Shown: positions 38,226 through 48,956, counted from the stretch's first letter. The stretch: DNA of 64,000 bases from Todiramphus chloris collaris (GCA_025345505.1 JANVCC010000030.1:1366054-1430053), one strand, 5' to 3'. The notes: generated by a model not told the origin, from the letters alone. Numbers and translations: made by a program.

Positions 38226-39270
38226 ATGCTCCAAGTGGATCACGGACTTCTCAGCTTTTCCCCAAAATGACATCTCTCAGCGTGCAGAATGAGGAGGGTA
38301 AAGGGAGTCCCCCCAGTCCCCACCTCACAGCCTCGGTGCTCCCTCACACTGCCTCCTCAGCCACAAGACCTGACTGGAGCTCTCCTGTCTCCCCATACTT
38401 TGAACCCAGCTCAGTTTAAGCCGGGGCCATCCTGATGCTTCTGGCACCTTGTTACCTGAAAGAGCAGCATAGTCTGTGTCTGACTGCCTTGTAATGAACC
38501 AGCCGGCGGTAATTTTCCTATTTACCCCACTTTCTGGATGATTTTATTGGTTTTAGCCAGGGATTACTCAAGCTTTCTGCCTGAGTACTATTCTACGTCA
38601 GTGAGGGTGGAAGGATCTAGCCTTCATTTATTGTTCTTCCTAGTTTACTGCCTTTGTTTCTTTTTTCACAGATTAATTACAAACATCTCACTCTGGAGTG
38701 AACTCCCACTGTACGGTGGTTCTGTGATCTCAGTGCCATGAATTATAGATGCCTGACATATCACACCAAGCTATTATGATTTTTTTTTTTCACAAGCAAG
38801 CTATGAATTATGAAGAAGATCTATTAAATTTATAATATTCTGTATCTTTGGTATAGGAATGGGAAGGCACAGCCTGATGATGCCTTTATATCACCCTCCC
38901 CCTCCAGGCTCAGGCAGAGCACACAAGTTGCAATACAGACTCTGTATATTTAAGGAAAAATTATTGATGTCGCAGAGATGTCGGCCTTGGAGTCCCTCCC
39001 GTTAGTCACAAGAGTGTATCTCATGGGTTTATTGAGATTACTGGAGGCTGCCACAGGCCCAGGACCCCCATCAATGGCACCAGCACCTGTTCCTGTGCCA
39101 GCAGCCTCCTGCCTGCATCCTTGGCTTACTTTGCGGGAAGGCTGGTGGTAGGGGTGTGGGGGTTTCAACGGAGGAGTGGAAGGAGGTTCTGACAAGAGGA
39201 CTGTGGACATAGGAGTCTGCACAAGCAGAGGCCATGGACATCCAGGGACAAGAGCTGAGGTCCTCACCCA
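38226..39270. other. Unannotated unique sequence upstream of the C-rich tract
   Basis: No gene or recognised transposon. GC content rises from about 39.0 kb toward the CpG island. Confidence 0.6.
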
Positions 39271-39540
39271 TTTCCCCTCACCCTCCCTCCAGCCCTTGCT
39301 CCGCAGTGGCCCCTCCTCAGCAGTCTCCCCTCACCCATTTCCCCTCAGGGGTCTCCAATCAGCTCCCCTCAGTGACATCTCCTCAGCACCGTCCCCTCCC
39401 CGGCCTAGGCCCCCCAGGGGCTCTCCCCTCAGCCCTGTGTGTGTCCCTGGGCTCTCCCCTCAGCCAGGGCCCCCCCTCAGGGCTTTCCCCTCAGCCCCCC
39501 CAAGGGCTCTCCCCTCAGCCATGTCGCGGGTCCCCTCTCC
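39271..39540 (+). repeat. C-rich imperfect minisatellite with repeated CCCCTCAG
   Basis: The octamer CCCCTCAG occurs exactly seven times at 39341, 39365, 39425, 39456, 39473, 39487 and 39511, mostly inside a looser unit GGCTCTCCCCTCAGCC. The plus strand is strongly pyrimidine-rich and the minus strand G-rich. Each unit mimics a polypyrimidine tract plus AG. The open frames here are products of the repeat and should not be read as protein. Confidence 0.8.
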
Positions 39541-39589
39541 GGGGCTCTGCCCTTAACCACATGCCCCGCTCTCAGCAACCTCCCCCCCA

Positions 39590-39660
39590 CCCCGCCGGGG
39601 CTCTCCCCTCCCCCCCGTCGTGTCCGCCCCCCCCGGGCTCTCCCCTCCCCCCGCGCTCCC
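39590..39660 (-). promoter_or_regulatory. Potential G-quadruplex-forming tract on the minus strand
   Basis: Read on the minus strand, 39660-39590 contains at least six G runs of three to eight bases separated by short loops, satisfying the usual G3+ N1-7 pattern. Such tracts are common at avian GC-rich promoters and cause sequencing dropouts, consistent with the nearby gap. Confidence 0.6.
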
Positions 39661-39752
39661 CGCCGCGGGCAGGGCGGGAGCGTTAGCCCCGCCCTCGCGC
39701 CTCCCATCCCCCTCTCGCGCGGCAGCCCCGCGCCGTGCCCGCGCGCCGCCGG

Positions 39753-39760
39753 TGATGTCA
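39753..39760 (+). promoter_or_regulatory. CRE-like site TGATGTCA
   Basis: One base from the palindromic ATF/CREB element TGACGTCA, located in the CpG island. Motif match only. Confidence 0.35.
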
Positions 39761-39786
39761 GCGTGTTATTGACTCTCCCCGTCGGA

Positions 39787-39796
39787 ATGACTGAGC
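39787..39796 (+). promoter_or_regulatory. Antioxidant-response-like element ATGACTGAGC
   Basis: It fits the established ARE core RTGACnnnGC bound by NRF2-small MAF dimers and lies in the CpG island 34 bp from the CRE-like site. Motif match only. Confidence 0.3.
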
Positions 39797-39875
39797 ACCG
39801 GGGAGGGGGCGGGGAGGCCGCGCCGCGCGGCGCCCGGCCAGGCGGAAATGGGCGCGCGGGCCGGGGCGGGGGAAG

Positions 39876-40275
39876 NNNNNNNNNNNNNNNNNNNNNNNNN
39901 NNNNNNNNNNNNNNNNNNNNNNNNNNNNNNNNNNNNNNNNNNNNNNNNNNNNNNNNNNNNNNNNNNNNNNNNNNNNNNNNNNNNNNNNNNNNNNNNNNNN
40001 NNNNNNNNNNNNNNNNNNNNNNNNNNNNNNNNNNNNNNNNNNNNNNNNNNNNNNNNNNNNNNNNNNNNNNNNNNNNNNNNNNNNNNNNNNNNNNNNNNNN
40101 NNNNNNNNNNNNNNNNNNNNNNNNNNNNNNNNNNNNNNNNNNNNNNNNNNNNNNNNNNNNNNNNNNNNNNNNNNNNNNNNNNNNNNNNNNNNNNNNNNNN
40201 NNNNNNNNNNNNNNNNNNNNNNNNNNNNNNNNNNNNNNNNNNNNNNNNNNNNNNNNNNNNNNNNNNNNNNNNNNN
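39876..40275. other. Assembly gap (400 Ns)
   Basis: Exactly 400 unknown bases within the CpG island. Open frames crossing it are artefacts of N translation. Confidence 0.99.
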
Positions 40276-40291
40276 GCGCCGCCGCCGCCGC
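40276..40291 (+). repeat. GCC trinucleotide tract at the gap edge
   Basis: Five consecutive GCC-type units follow the gap directly. An unresolved GCC expansion could lie in the gap. Confidence 0.75.
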
Positions 40292-40360
40292 CGCGCGCGG
40301 AGGGGGAGGGGCGGGCGGCAGGTGGGGCCGGGCCCGGCTTCTGGCGGGAGCCGCCGCGAA

Positions 40361-40368
40361 ATGGCGGC
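40361..40368 (+). promoter_or_regulatory. YY1-type motif overlapping a possible start codon
   Basis: GAA-ATGGCGGC resembles the YY1 consensus AAnATGGCGGC. In vertebrate promoters this motif often sits in sense orientation just downstream of the start site and can include the initiator ATG. Here ATG has G at -3 and G at +4, a favourable Kozak context. The following frame begins MAAAVAAGPGP and runs into CR1-derived sequence, so the coding part, if real, must be spliced early. A donor-like GTGGGT occurs at 40513-40518, just where CR1 begins. This is suggestive, not proof, of a + strand transcript. Confidence 0.4.
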
Positions 40369-40514
40369 CGCGGTAGCAGCGGGCCCCGGCCCGACCTGGA
40401 GCCGTGGGAGGGGGAAGCGCTCCGGGCCTGGCGTAGACGGGGCTTACACCGCCCGCGCTCGCCGGGGGCTCTGAGAGTCCTGCTCCGTCCTCGGAGGGCA
40501 GGGTGGTCGAGGGT

Positions 40515-41050
40515 GGGTATCCTGCCGCTCTGCTCCGCCCAGCCGGGAGCCCACCGGCAGCGCTGCGTCCAGCTCCGGGGTCCTCAGCACGGGAAAGACG
40601 TGGGCCTGTTGGAGCGGGACCAGGGGAGCCACAGCAAGAACCGCTCTGTTGGGAGGACACGCTGAGGGCTGGGGTTGTTCAGCCTGGGGAACAGAAGGCT
40701 CCAGGGAGTCCTTACTGCGGCCTTTCAGTACCTAAAGGGGGCCCTCAGGAAAGGTGGGGACAGACTTCTTAGCAGGGCCTGTTGCAACAGGACAAGGAGT
40801 GACGGTTTTAAACCAAAAGAGGGGAGATTTAGACTAGATAGAAGGGAGACGTTTTGTACACTGAGGGTGGTGAAACACTGGAACAAGTTGCCCAGAGAGG
40901 TGGTAGAAGCCCCGTCACTGGAAACATTCCACGTGAGATTGGATGAGGCTCTGAGCAACCTGCTCTAGCTGCAGATGTCCCTGCTCGGTGCAGGGGGTTG
41001 GAGCAGATGACCTTTAATGGTCCTTTCCACCCCAAACCGTTCAATGATTC
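40515..41050 (+). mobile_element. CR1 LINE 3' fragment (plus orientation) abutting the CpG island
   Basis: CR1 similarity begins near 40515-40525 (CTGCCGCTCTGCTC) and continues through CTGCGTCCAGCTCCGGGGTC and GGGGTTGTTCAGCCTGGGG into an open ORF2 C-terminus (40675-40968: RRLQGVLTAAFQYL to LDEALSNLL). The 3' UTR follows (GGAGCAGATGACC) with a diverged tail near 41045. The section 40610-40665 is rearranged or deleted relative to normal CR1. The first 130 bp is unusually GC-rich, as if influenced by the neighbouring island. The long frame from the island into this element is not a gene. Confidence 0.93.
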
Positions 41051-44000
41051 TCCAGAAAATGGGCTGTGTGTGCCCGGTTCTGCTGCTCAGTGACTGTTGG
41101 TAACAAAGAAGGACTTTGTGGCTGGCATCACATGGTTAACTTATCAGTAAACTATAAATGTCCTTATGTTATCCTAAAACTCCAGGCTATGACTAAGATT
41201 TTTTTTTTTTTTCTTGGATACCATCTCTACAGTAGGGCTTCTTCCATATTCCTGCCCAGCTCCTGCTCCTGCCCAGGCAGTTGGTGTCTTCGTGGCAGCC
41301 CAGTTGCTGCAATATCCTTCTTCTGTCACCCTGACACATCTGAGCTTGCTCCGCTTCTCTCCGCTCCATCCCAAATGCAGCTGCAAAGATCACACTCCTT
41401 AGCCTGTCCTGTTGTCCGTGTCACCCTTGGCACACTGCCACCACTTCACCTGCTTTATTGCAGCACACTACGTGTCTTGTTCTCACTTTCCTGTGCCCAC
41501 ACTGTCTCTCATTAAAGATCAAACAGAATCTACCATCTACTTCGTCAGTGCTCGAACAAGCCATTTTAAACTTTCTCACGTGTTTCCAGCTTGGCTTTGT
41601 CATGAAGCTTGCAATATATTGCAGCGGTGAGGCTGCTGGTGTGCTGTGTTACCCGCTCTGCAGCCTTGCCTCATCATATTTTCCCATCTGCCTCTTTGCG
41701 TGCATTGCCTCTAGACTCATAGCCAGGTTGGAAGCTCCTTGAGATGGGCAGTTGTGTTTCTCATTTGGGAGAGAGGCATGGAAAGGGTGTGCTGGGTGCG
41801 GGTCAGGTTCCCCTGCTCATCCTGGAGCAAAGCAAGGGACTTAGCAAGAAGCGGCCTCTGCCTATAGTGCTTGCTCACTACCACTGGTGTATTTTCCTGC
41901 CCAGCAAGCCGTGGCTGGTGGCAGGAGCTGTGAGCAGCGCCGTGGCTTTGTCAGGCACCAGTGGATGTCAGTGTCCAGGGCTGAGGCTTCTCTTCCATCC
42001 CAGCCCCATAGGATATAAATTTCTGGGGCCATCTAAATCCCTCAGAGCTTCCCCACAACCTCCATGTGAGGCTGGGCTGCACACGGGGTGCCTGCCCTTG
42101 CCATGGTGGGAATCACCTGGGCCGAGAGCCATGTGCCCTGCCAGTGGGCTGTAACAGGCAGCAGTGCCGGTCGATGAGGGACACGGGGAGAAGATGATGG
42201 TGCTTAATTTTCAGGCTAGCTCACTGCTGTCATTGGGAGCAGCAGGCATCCGTCCTGAGTGTTTGGCCAGTATTTATGGGATCAGACATCTGCTAATAGC
42301 AGAGAGGTTTAAATTGTGGGATACGGAAACACTCCAGAAGCAAATGTCCCCAGTATTCATTTCATTTCGGTGCTCATGCAGAGTGAGTAAAGCCCAGGCT
42401 GTCACTTACCACCTGAAACTGGCTCACGCGGGAAAAAACACAGGGAGAAGTGTCTGCAGCATGGCCGAATCCTCTTGTCCGTGCCTGGCAGGGCTTCTCC
42501 TCAATGGGGAGAAGTGTCTGCAGGGTAGCCTGCCCAACAGGAATGCAGGGGCTTCACTGGAACATCCCATGTGCAAGGCCTCTGGGAGCTGCTGGATCCA
42601 AACGAGATGGACACAAATGCCTCCTGGGTGTAATTGTTCTCAGGCACAGCAGAAGGAAAGGAGGACTTTTGTAAATGATAATCCATGCAAGCTGCAAGAG
42701 CAGCATTTGCATGATCACTCCGGGGCCCTGATAATATTCCCTGAGACAAGCAGAGATGGATGGGGTTTATAAACCGGGGATGGGTGTTTCCTACGTTGCA
42801 GCTCTCTCAGCAGTAGTATTCCATGAAGCTCTCTGTAGAAGACATACGCGTTCATCAAAACATTTTGTAGCCCTGTTGTGCTGGAAGTAGTATCAGACAA
42901 GAAAGTCCAGGCCACGTGTACTTTGTTCTTCACAGCAGATTTCTGAGTCCACAAATAGAAAAGAGCCCAGAGGAGCATATGACCATTAAGTAACGTAGTA
43001 TTCTTGCAACTTGATGCAATTTTGGTGTTTCATACATGGTTTGCACAACCATTCGCAGGCGATGCATTTCTTCAGAAGCAGGCAGCAGTTATTTGCACTT
43101 CCACAGACAGTGTCTCAATCTAGAGATGTACAGATATAAATAATATTTCTTGCTCTATAAACGCTATCAGTCAGTGTCACATGGGACACTGCAGAGAAAG
43201 TCACTGAACCCAGGGAACGGTTTTCCCTCAACCGATACGTGTTGCAGGTTGCCCTGCCATGGGGGTCTAGCTAATAATGCCTCGCCCCTCCTTGCAGCAG
43301 TGGCTTTGTGTGGAGCCCTACAAACGTGCACCCTGTCCTCACCGCTGGGGTTCTCCATGCTCTCCACTCTCACTCTCCTTATTTTTTAGGACTACATTCT
43401 GTAGGGACATCTGCTTGTAGACGCTACTTAGCAGTGATCATAGAGTGCCTTCAAGAAGCAGAGAAGGGTGTGAGTTAACCAGAAGCTTTTGGGAAGTGGC
43501 CATCAGTTGGATGTAACTAACAAGGACAGAGATGTGTTCTCTGGTTTGGTGCCTTCGAATGGGGCTGTATGTACCTTTCTGAAAGGAACTGACTACCCCA
43601 TAGTAGTATCGTATAGTGCAGTATAGGGAACTTGCTGGACAATGTAACACTGTAACTGGAGGGGATTGAAGGAGATAGGACACTTAGGAGGTCAGAATAG
43701 AAAATTACCTGCCTTTGTGGCCCCAGGCTCTGGGGAAGAAGTGATAGCAAGATACCAGGCCCAGCTGCAGCTTCTGATACCAAACCAGTGCACCTCATTT
43801 TTGAGAGAATCGCCCTGTTATGCTCATGTCAGCCTGCTCTGTTGGAGATGCCAGGATCTATTTCATGAATAACACATATGAAGACTGTGGAGTCAGAAGC
43901 TTCTTCAACTGAGAAAGACTGATTCATCTTTCTGAGGGTAGTATGGACTGTTCTGACTTACACCACTGTGAGAATGAGAAGGGACATCTCCAGAAACACG

Positions 44001-44866
44001 ATTCCCCTTCCATAAAAAGGGGAGCATTGCTTCCTTGCAATATTAGCCACACACAGAACTTCTTCCCGTGGACTGAGCTGCAGGAGGGGTTTAGCACAGC
44101 AGAACCTTCTCTCTTCAACATGACAATGAAATCTTCTTAACATGCCTTGAACATTCCCCGTCACCATCTGCTCTCAGCTCCACCACTGCATGACCAGAGT
44201 GTCCCTGTGCATTGCACAGTTGGTGATGTGTGCAAAGCCTTTCCATCTGCCCACGGGAACCTTTAGGCCATGCCTTGTTTTAAGGGAATAGATGTTTGAG
44301 GCAACCAAGGACACAGAGGCTGCACCCGTGTCAGCTGCAACCCTCTTCCTGGGCAGGAGCGCTGTTAGACAAGCGCCTTGCAGGGAACCAAATGTGTTGT
44401 GCTGAACGTGTTTTGTTTTACATTAGGCTTATAATTTTGGGTCTAATGTTTGGTTTGGAAGCTCAAAGCCATGCTCAAGCCCGCAGCTGCCAGCTCTAGA
44501 GCAGGCAGTGGTGTAATAGTCATTTAATTCCTCTGTACTGTAATCTGATGGTGGGATGTGCTCCCAAGCTGCTTTTAGGTCTGACTGGAGAACAAAATCA
44601 ATCACAGAACGCACACTACAAGAAAAGCGCTGTTGGTGTCAATTACCTAAGCTCTGCAAACGTAACTCTTCTAATTTCCTGTTAAATCAGTAATGTTACC
44701 AATCTCAGTCTATTATTTTAATTAGGACTGTGACTGCAGTTGCTAGGAGCCAAGTGAGTGCAGACAAATGCGAATGTGTAATTAGTCCCACAAATGAGTG
44801 GCAAGTTGAAAGTGTCAACATCACGGATAGTTACAACATGGGGTGCAGCAGGAGGCCAAGTGGTTT
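41051..44866. other. Unannotated unique sequence
   Basis: No gene is supported. The stretch includes a 14-bp T run (41199-41212), a 192-codon ATG-initiated open frame (42194-42772) without recognisable domains, and a 17-bp direct repeat (GGGAGAAGTGTCTGCAG) at 42443-42459 and 42507-42523 inside that frame. Confidence 0.6.
42443..42523. repeat. 17-bp direct repeat, 64-bp period
   Basis: GGGAGAAGTGTCTGCAG is present at 42443-42459 and again at 42507-42523. The period is not a multiple of three, so it would not add a repeated peptide in one frame. Confidence 0.8.
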
Positions 44867-44972
44867 GGGCCAGATTCTGATCTCACTGGCCTCAGCACCA
44901 GCCCAGGTGACTCCACCAAAGTCAGAGTTACCCCAGACGCGAGCTGGGGTTAGGGAATGTGGATCTGGCCCC
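44867..44972. repeat. Complete but degenerate old palindromic (MITE-like) repeat
   Basis: The element starts GGGCCAGATTCTGATCTCA at 44867-44885 and ends GGATCTGGCCC at 44961-44971. The two ends are inverted repeats matching at 10 of 11 positions. The centre, ACTCCACCAAAGTCAGAGTTAC (44910-44931), is the diverged form of the ACTCCATTGAAGTCAATGGAGTT centre of the family. At 106 bp it is the only copy in the window with both ends recognisable. It is non-coding and very old by its divergence. Confidence 0.65.
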
Positions 44973-47900
44973 CGGCCGTCACAGTTTCTTGGAGCCTCAC
45001 TCTGGGTTATTTTTAAAATAACTGATGTCCCATCTTGTTTGATTAATTTCCATTTTGTCTTGCCGTAATGTCTCCTCAGAGCCAGTTATCCTGCAGTGAA
45101 CACTTCAGTCAGGTTAGCTGAACGTGGGCGTTCCCAGCGCCAGTCGGCATCAGATTCCAGCCTTCCCCGGGGACTGGAGCTCCTAGGGTGGGAATGGAAA
45201 TGCTTGGCTCCCTCCTCTCCCTTCCTAACTGTGAAAGAAACCTCTCAGCTTCTGTCACATCTGACTGCCTCATGCCTCCCCAGAACAGCATGCGCATTGA
45301 CAAGGGAGGCAGGCGTACCAGCAGCAGAGCGATGTTAGCTACCAACCTCACTGAAAAAAAAACCAAGCTGAGGACAGAATCCCTGGCTAAATATAGAGCT
45401 GAACTGGGAGAGAAACTGAGGTGGCAATGCAGCTCCTTCAAAATTAAGAATGAGAATCTGAAGCCTCTGCTGGCTGGTGACGGCAGGCGGTTCACAGCGA
45501 GCCCCACATGCCCCAAGGCCCACCCTGCCACCGGTACTTAGTACAGAGTGGCACAGGAGGGAGAACGCTGCTTTTATTAGCACTTGGCTATCGGTCAGCG
45601 GTCCACGCTCCACAAATAAATGAATCGGCTGGGTGCATGTCATCCCAGTTCACATGTTACAGAAATAACACTGGACTGGAACCAGAGTTAACACAGCTGA
45701 GATTTGGGATGCAGCTGACTTTGAGCGAGGGAGGATGGCAGAGCCTAGTTAGGCTGTACCTGCTGTTGGAGGCAGGCCTGATTTACAGCTTCATCCATCT
45801 TCTACAACTCCTTGCTTTAGTAGGTCGCTCTCCCACTTCACAAGGTACTTCTTTTGGAACAAATAGACTAGGAAAAAGTCAAAGGCTTGGTGTATATTAG
45901 ATGGACTGGTTCAGTCTCTTTTCCAAAACAAAAATGTTATAGAAATAGTACGATCGAGAGAGAGAGTACCATGAGGGTTTTTGTGTGAAGGTTATTCACA
46001 GGGGGCCTGAGGACCGTGTAGCGATACTGTGGCAACATGACCGTTGCAATACCGTAGGTCCTGGTAGCTCACTTGGTGCTGGCTATGGCTTCATGCAGTC
46101 ACTCATGGTTTGGTTGGGTCGGGTTTTTTCCCCCCTCTCTTGCAGGTCAGGCACAATTTCTGGATTCATTAAGCTTTGAGCCCAGTTCCTCAGTGATGGA
46201 GACCCTGCCATTCCCTTGTAACAGCTGCTGTGATTTTGCAGCGGGTGCCTATCCTCAGCCATTGTTTTCTTCCCACTTATTTTCCTTTATCCCTACAGGA
46301 AATAGCTTTAACCAAAACCACACTGCATGTGTGTTATATAATAATCTGTTGTTACTGTCACCGATAGGTTTTCTGACTTCAGCCCTAACCCAGTGCATGT
46401 GTGTTCTTTTGATGGAAAGGCCAGCAACCTGCCCAGCTGAGCAGGGAACAGGGGAGGGATCTGAGGCTCACCATTCATGATGGTCAGAAGCCTGGTCCAT
46501 CCCAGAGAGAGCTCTGGACTGGGTGGCTGTTGCAGCAGGCCTCTGAGTTGTTGCTGGTCAGTTTACTCATAGCCTGGATCAAAGAGCCCAGGGGCTGGGT
46601 AGAGCTGCCTGCTGCTTACATGCACCACAAGGTGCCTGTTCTGTGCAGAAAATCGTCTGCAGGGAATTGCCATCCCCACGTCCTTTTGGCCTGAACGCAG
46701 CATGGCTGCTGCAGGGGCCGTGTCTGCCAGCATGCTGCAGCATGGCACGTGCTCCGGCCATCCTTTACTCTGGTGTGGAGCAGGAGGGGAGGTGTAAATC
46801 ATCCGTACAGTCACGGCTCCAGGCTGGCGAGGCAGGTTCCTTGAACCACTGTGCAGCCCTTTGAGGTGAACAGTGGTTACCCTGTGATTAACATCTGTGT
46901 GATGTCATGGACATATAAAGACATCCATAGCCATAAGATTGTGCAACGAGCTTGTAATGTGCATGTTAATAAGGCTATTAAGGTTTACAAATATTCTGCT
47001 CTTCCTTACAGTTTATAATTTAATTAATTGCCAGTTAATTGTCTTATTTTCCCCCAGTGATTGATGTCACTGAGTGGGATTAGGCAGCATCAGATGACAG
47101 AGGAAAGAGGAATGAATACAGCATCCTGTGATGGTATGAGAGGAGATGTTTTTTATAGACAAATCCTTTCTGACATGGATGAATACCTCAATGAGATATC
47201 ACGGAGTATCAGCTCAATACATATTGTAATGGGATCATTAGCAGAGGTACCAGCTGTGTGAGGTTTGTATTCACAAGCCATGAGTAAGTAATGGGGAAAT
47301 ATTGGCTCCTTGGAAATGTTTGCCAAGCATAAATCTTTCCCTTTTTACAGAAACAGTGCTCAGTTTACATAAAATGCGAAAATACTCTCAAAGGCCTGTG
47401 GGATTGCTCCAGCTACCCCTGAAGTCACGGCAGAGGAGCCTTTGGTGGAGGAAGGGAACATAAACAGAGCTCTATTGGGCAGTATTTTTCCATGGGGAAA
47501 AAGAGGAAGGTCTTTCATCAGCATGTGTGAGCCAGGCAATGGCTCCATCCCTAAGCCAAGAGGCATCTTTATTTCTAAGCAGGGAAGCTGGGATGGCTGT
47601 GCAGACACTCTATCTTCTCTCCTAGGAGCAGGATTTGGAGTCTCTCGCAAGGCTTTTTCACAGCCTGCCCACCCCACATGAATGTTTGATGAAGGGGTCT
47701 GTGCATCCCAGGAGTCTGGACCTGCTGGGAGCACTAGTCCTTCGGGTGCTGTCATGTATGTGTAGCGGGGCGACTTGCATCCATGGCAGCCAAGTGGGTC
47801 ACTGAGACTGAGGTTGCCTCTTGATCTGCACTCTGTGGAGTATGAACCTGGAGATGCTGCAGAAGGTACTTCAGGGATTTTGCCTTCCCTGAGTCATGCT

Positions 47901-48913
47901 GGGTGACCAAAGGCAGGCAGCTCTGGGTGGGGGAGGCTCCCAAAGCCCGCAGTGGTGCCAAGCAAGGGCATCCAGGGTAAATGGAAACCCAGTCCTATGC
48001 AACTTTTGACCGGACTTTGATTGCATTTCAGCAGAATAAACCTGGAGCAATTCCAGCAGCTCTGATGCGAGCAGGATCAGACTGTGAAACTGGGCTGAAC
48101 AGCAAATAACCTGTATGCTCCCATCTGGGTGTGTGTGCGACGTATCGGAACGCCTGCATAAATCAGCACCAACTAACTAGGTTACTTTGGAGGCTGTAAT
48201 TGGAACAAAGAGTCATCCAAACTGCATCTGTCTCTTTTAATTCATTCCTTCCATTTTGGGGGCTTAGCCTTTAGAAACAGCTATCGGTGATTACATAAAA
48301 GAGATTAGCTAACAGTGCTGCATAAATCAAGGCCAGTGCAAGATGTTTCCTACATGTGTTGCAAAACCCGGAGCTCGTGGAGGACAAGTTCCTCCTCGGG
48401 GAGCCAGGCTCCCCTCACCCAGAGTGGCCTGTGGTACAGGAGCTCAGTGGGGCCAAGGACAAAACTTTCCTGCTTCTCAAAAGGGTCCTTCAGAAAAAAT
48501 ACCTCTCAAAGAAGACGTGTGCACGGTGGGGAGAATGGTCTGCCCTGGGTTCGTCTGGTGTGGGTTTTTTTCAGAAGAACAGATTTTCTAGCCAAGATAC
48601 ATGACGGAAACAGTGAAAGAAAGGAAGGGGCAGGAGAACACTGTTGTAAACCAGATTTCCATGTGTGAATGCAAATCAATCTCACTGCTGAAGGAAGAAC
48701 CAAACCAGAATGTGTTCCATTTTCTCTTTTAGTGCAGTTGCTAACAAAATATCTTCATGCAAACACTCTTGGATGACTCAACAAATCTTTTTCTTTGTCT
48801 CTCATTAAGGGAATTTCATACTTTTTCCTCTGTTTGTTACTCTGTTGACATGAAGGGTGAGGTTGTCTTAGGGACAGGGAGTTGGCATTTCCCTTCCAAT
48901 TTTTTTTTTCTTC

Positions 48914-48918
<5 letters not shown>
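44973..48918. other. Unannotated unique sequence with a candidate conserved block at 46.9-47.26 kb
   Basis: No gene is supported. The AT-rich block 46900-47260 contains several palindromic TTAATTAA-like words, lacks repeats and has an exon-like appearance that fails on inspection, because an in-frame TGA directly follows the CCCCCAG acceptor-like site. It could be a conserved noncoding element. Confidence 0.5.

Positions 48919-48953
<35 letters not shown>
48919..48953 (+). repeat. T homopolymer (35 bp)
   Basis: An uninterrupted 35-bp T run, preceded by further T-rich sequence from 48899 and followed by ACTGCAG. No retroposed gene body is recognised on the complementary side. Confidence 0.96.

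Positions 48954-48956
<3 letters not shown>

Larger units (their letters stand above)
39560..40514. promoter_or_regulatory. CpG island, probable promoter, interrupted by an assembly gap
   Basis: The visible flanks (39560-39875 and 40276-40514) are extremely GC-rich with dense CpG, unlike anything else in the window. They contain GCC/GCG runs, a TGATGTCA CRE-like site, an ATGACTGAGC ARE-like site and a YY1-type ATGGCGGC. CpG islands of this kind mark vertebrate promoters. About 400 bp, perhaps including the transcription start and first exon, is missing. Neither strand gives a recognisable protein. The gene cannot be identified from what remains. Confidence 0.8.

Noticed and set aside
39439-40665. 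408-codon open frame across the CpG island
   Set aside because: It spans 400 Ns, starts in the C-rich minisatellite and ends in CR1 sequence, so the open frame is an artefact.
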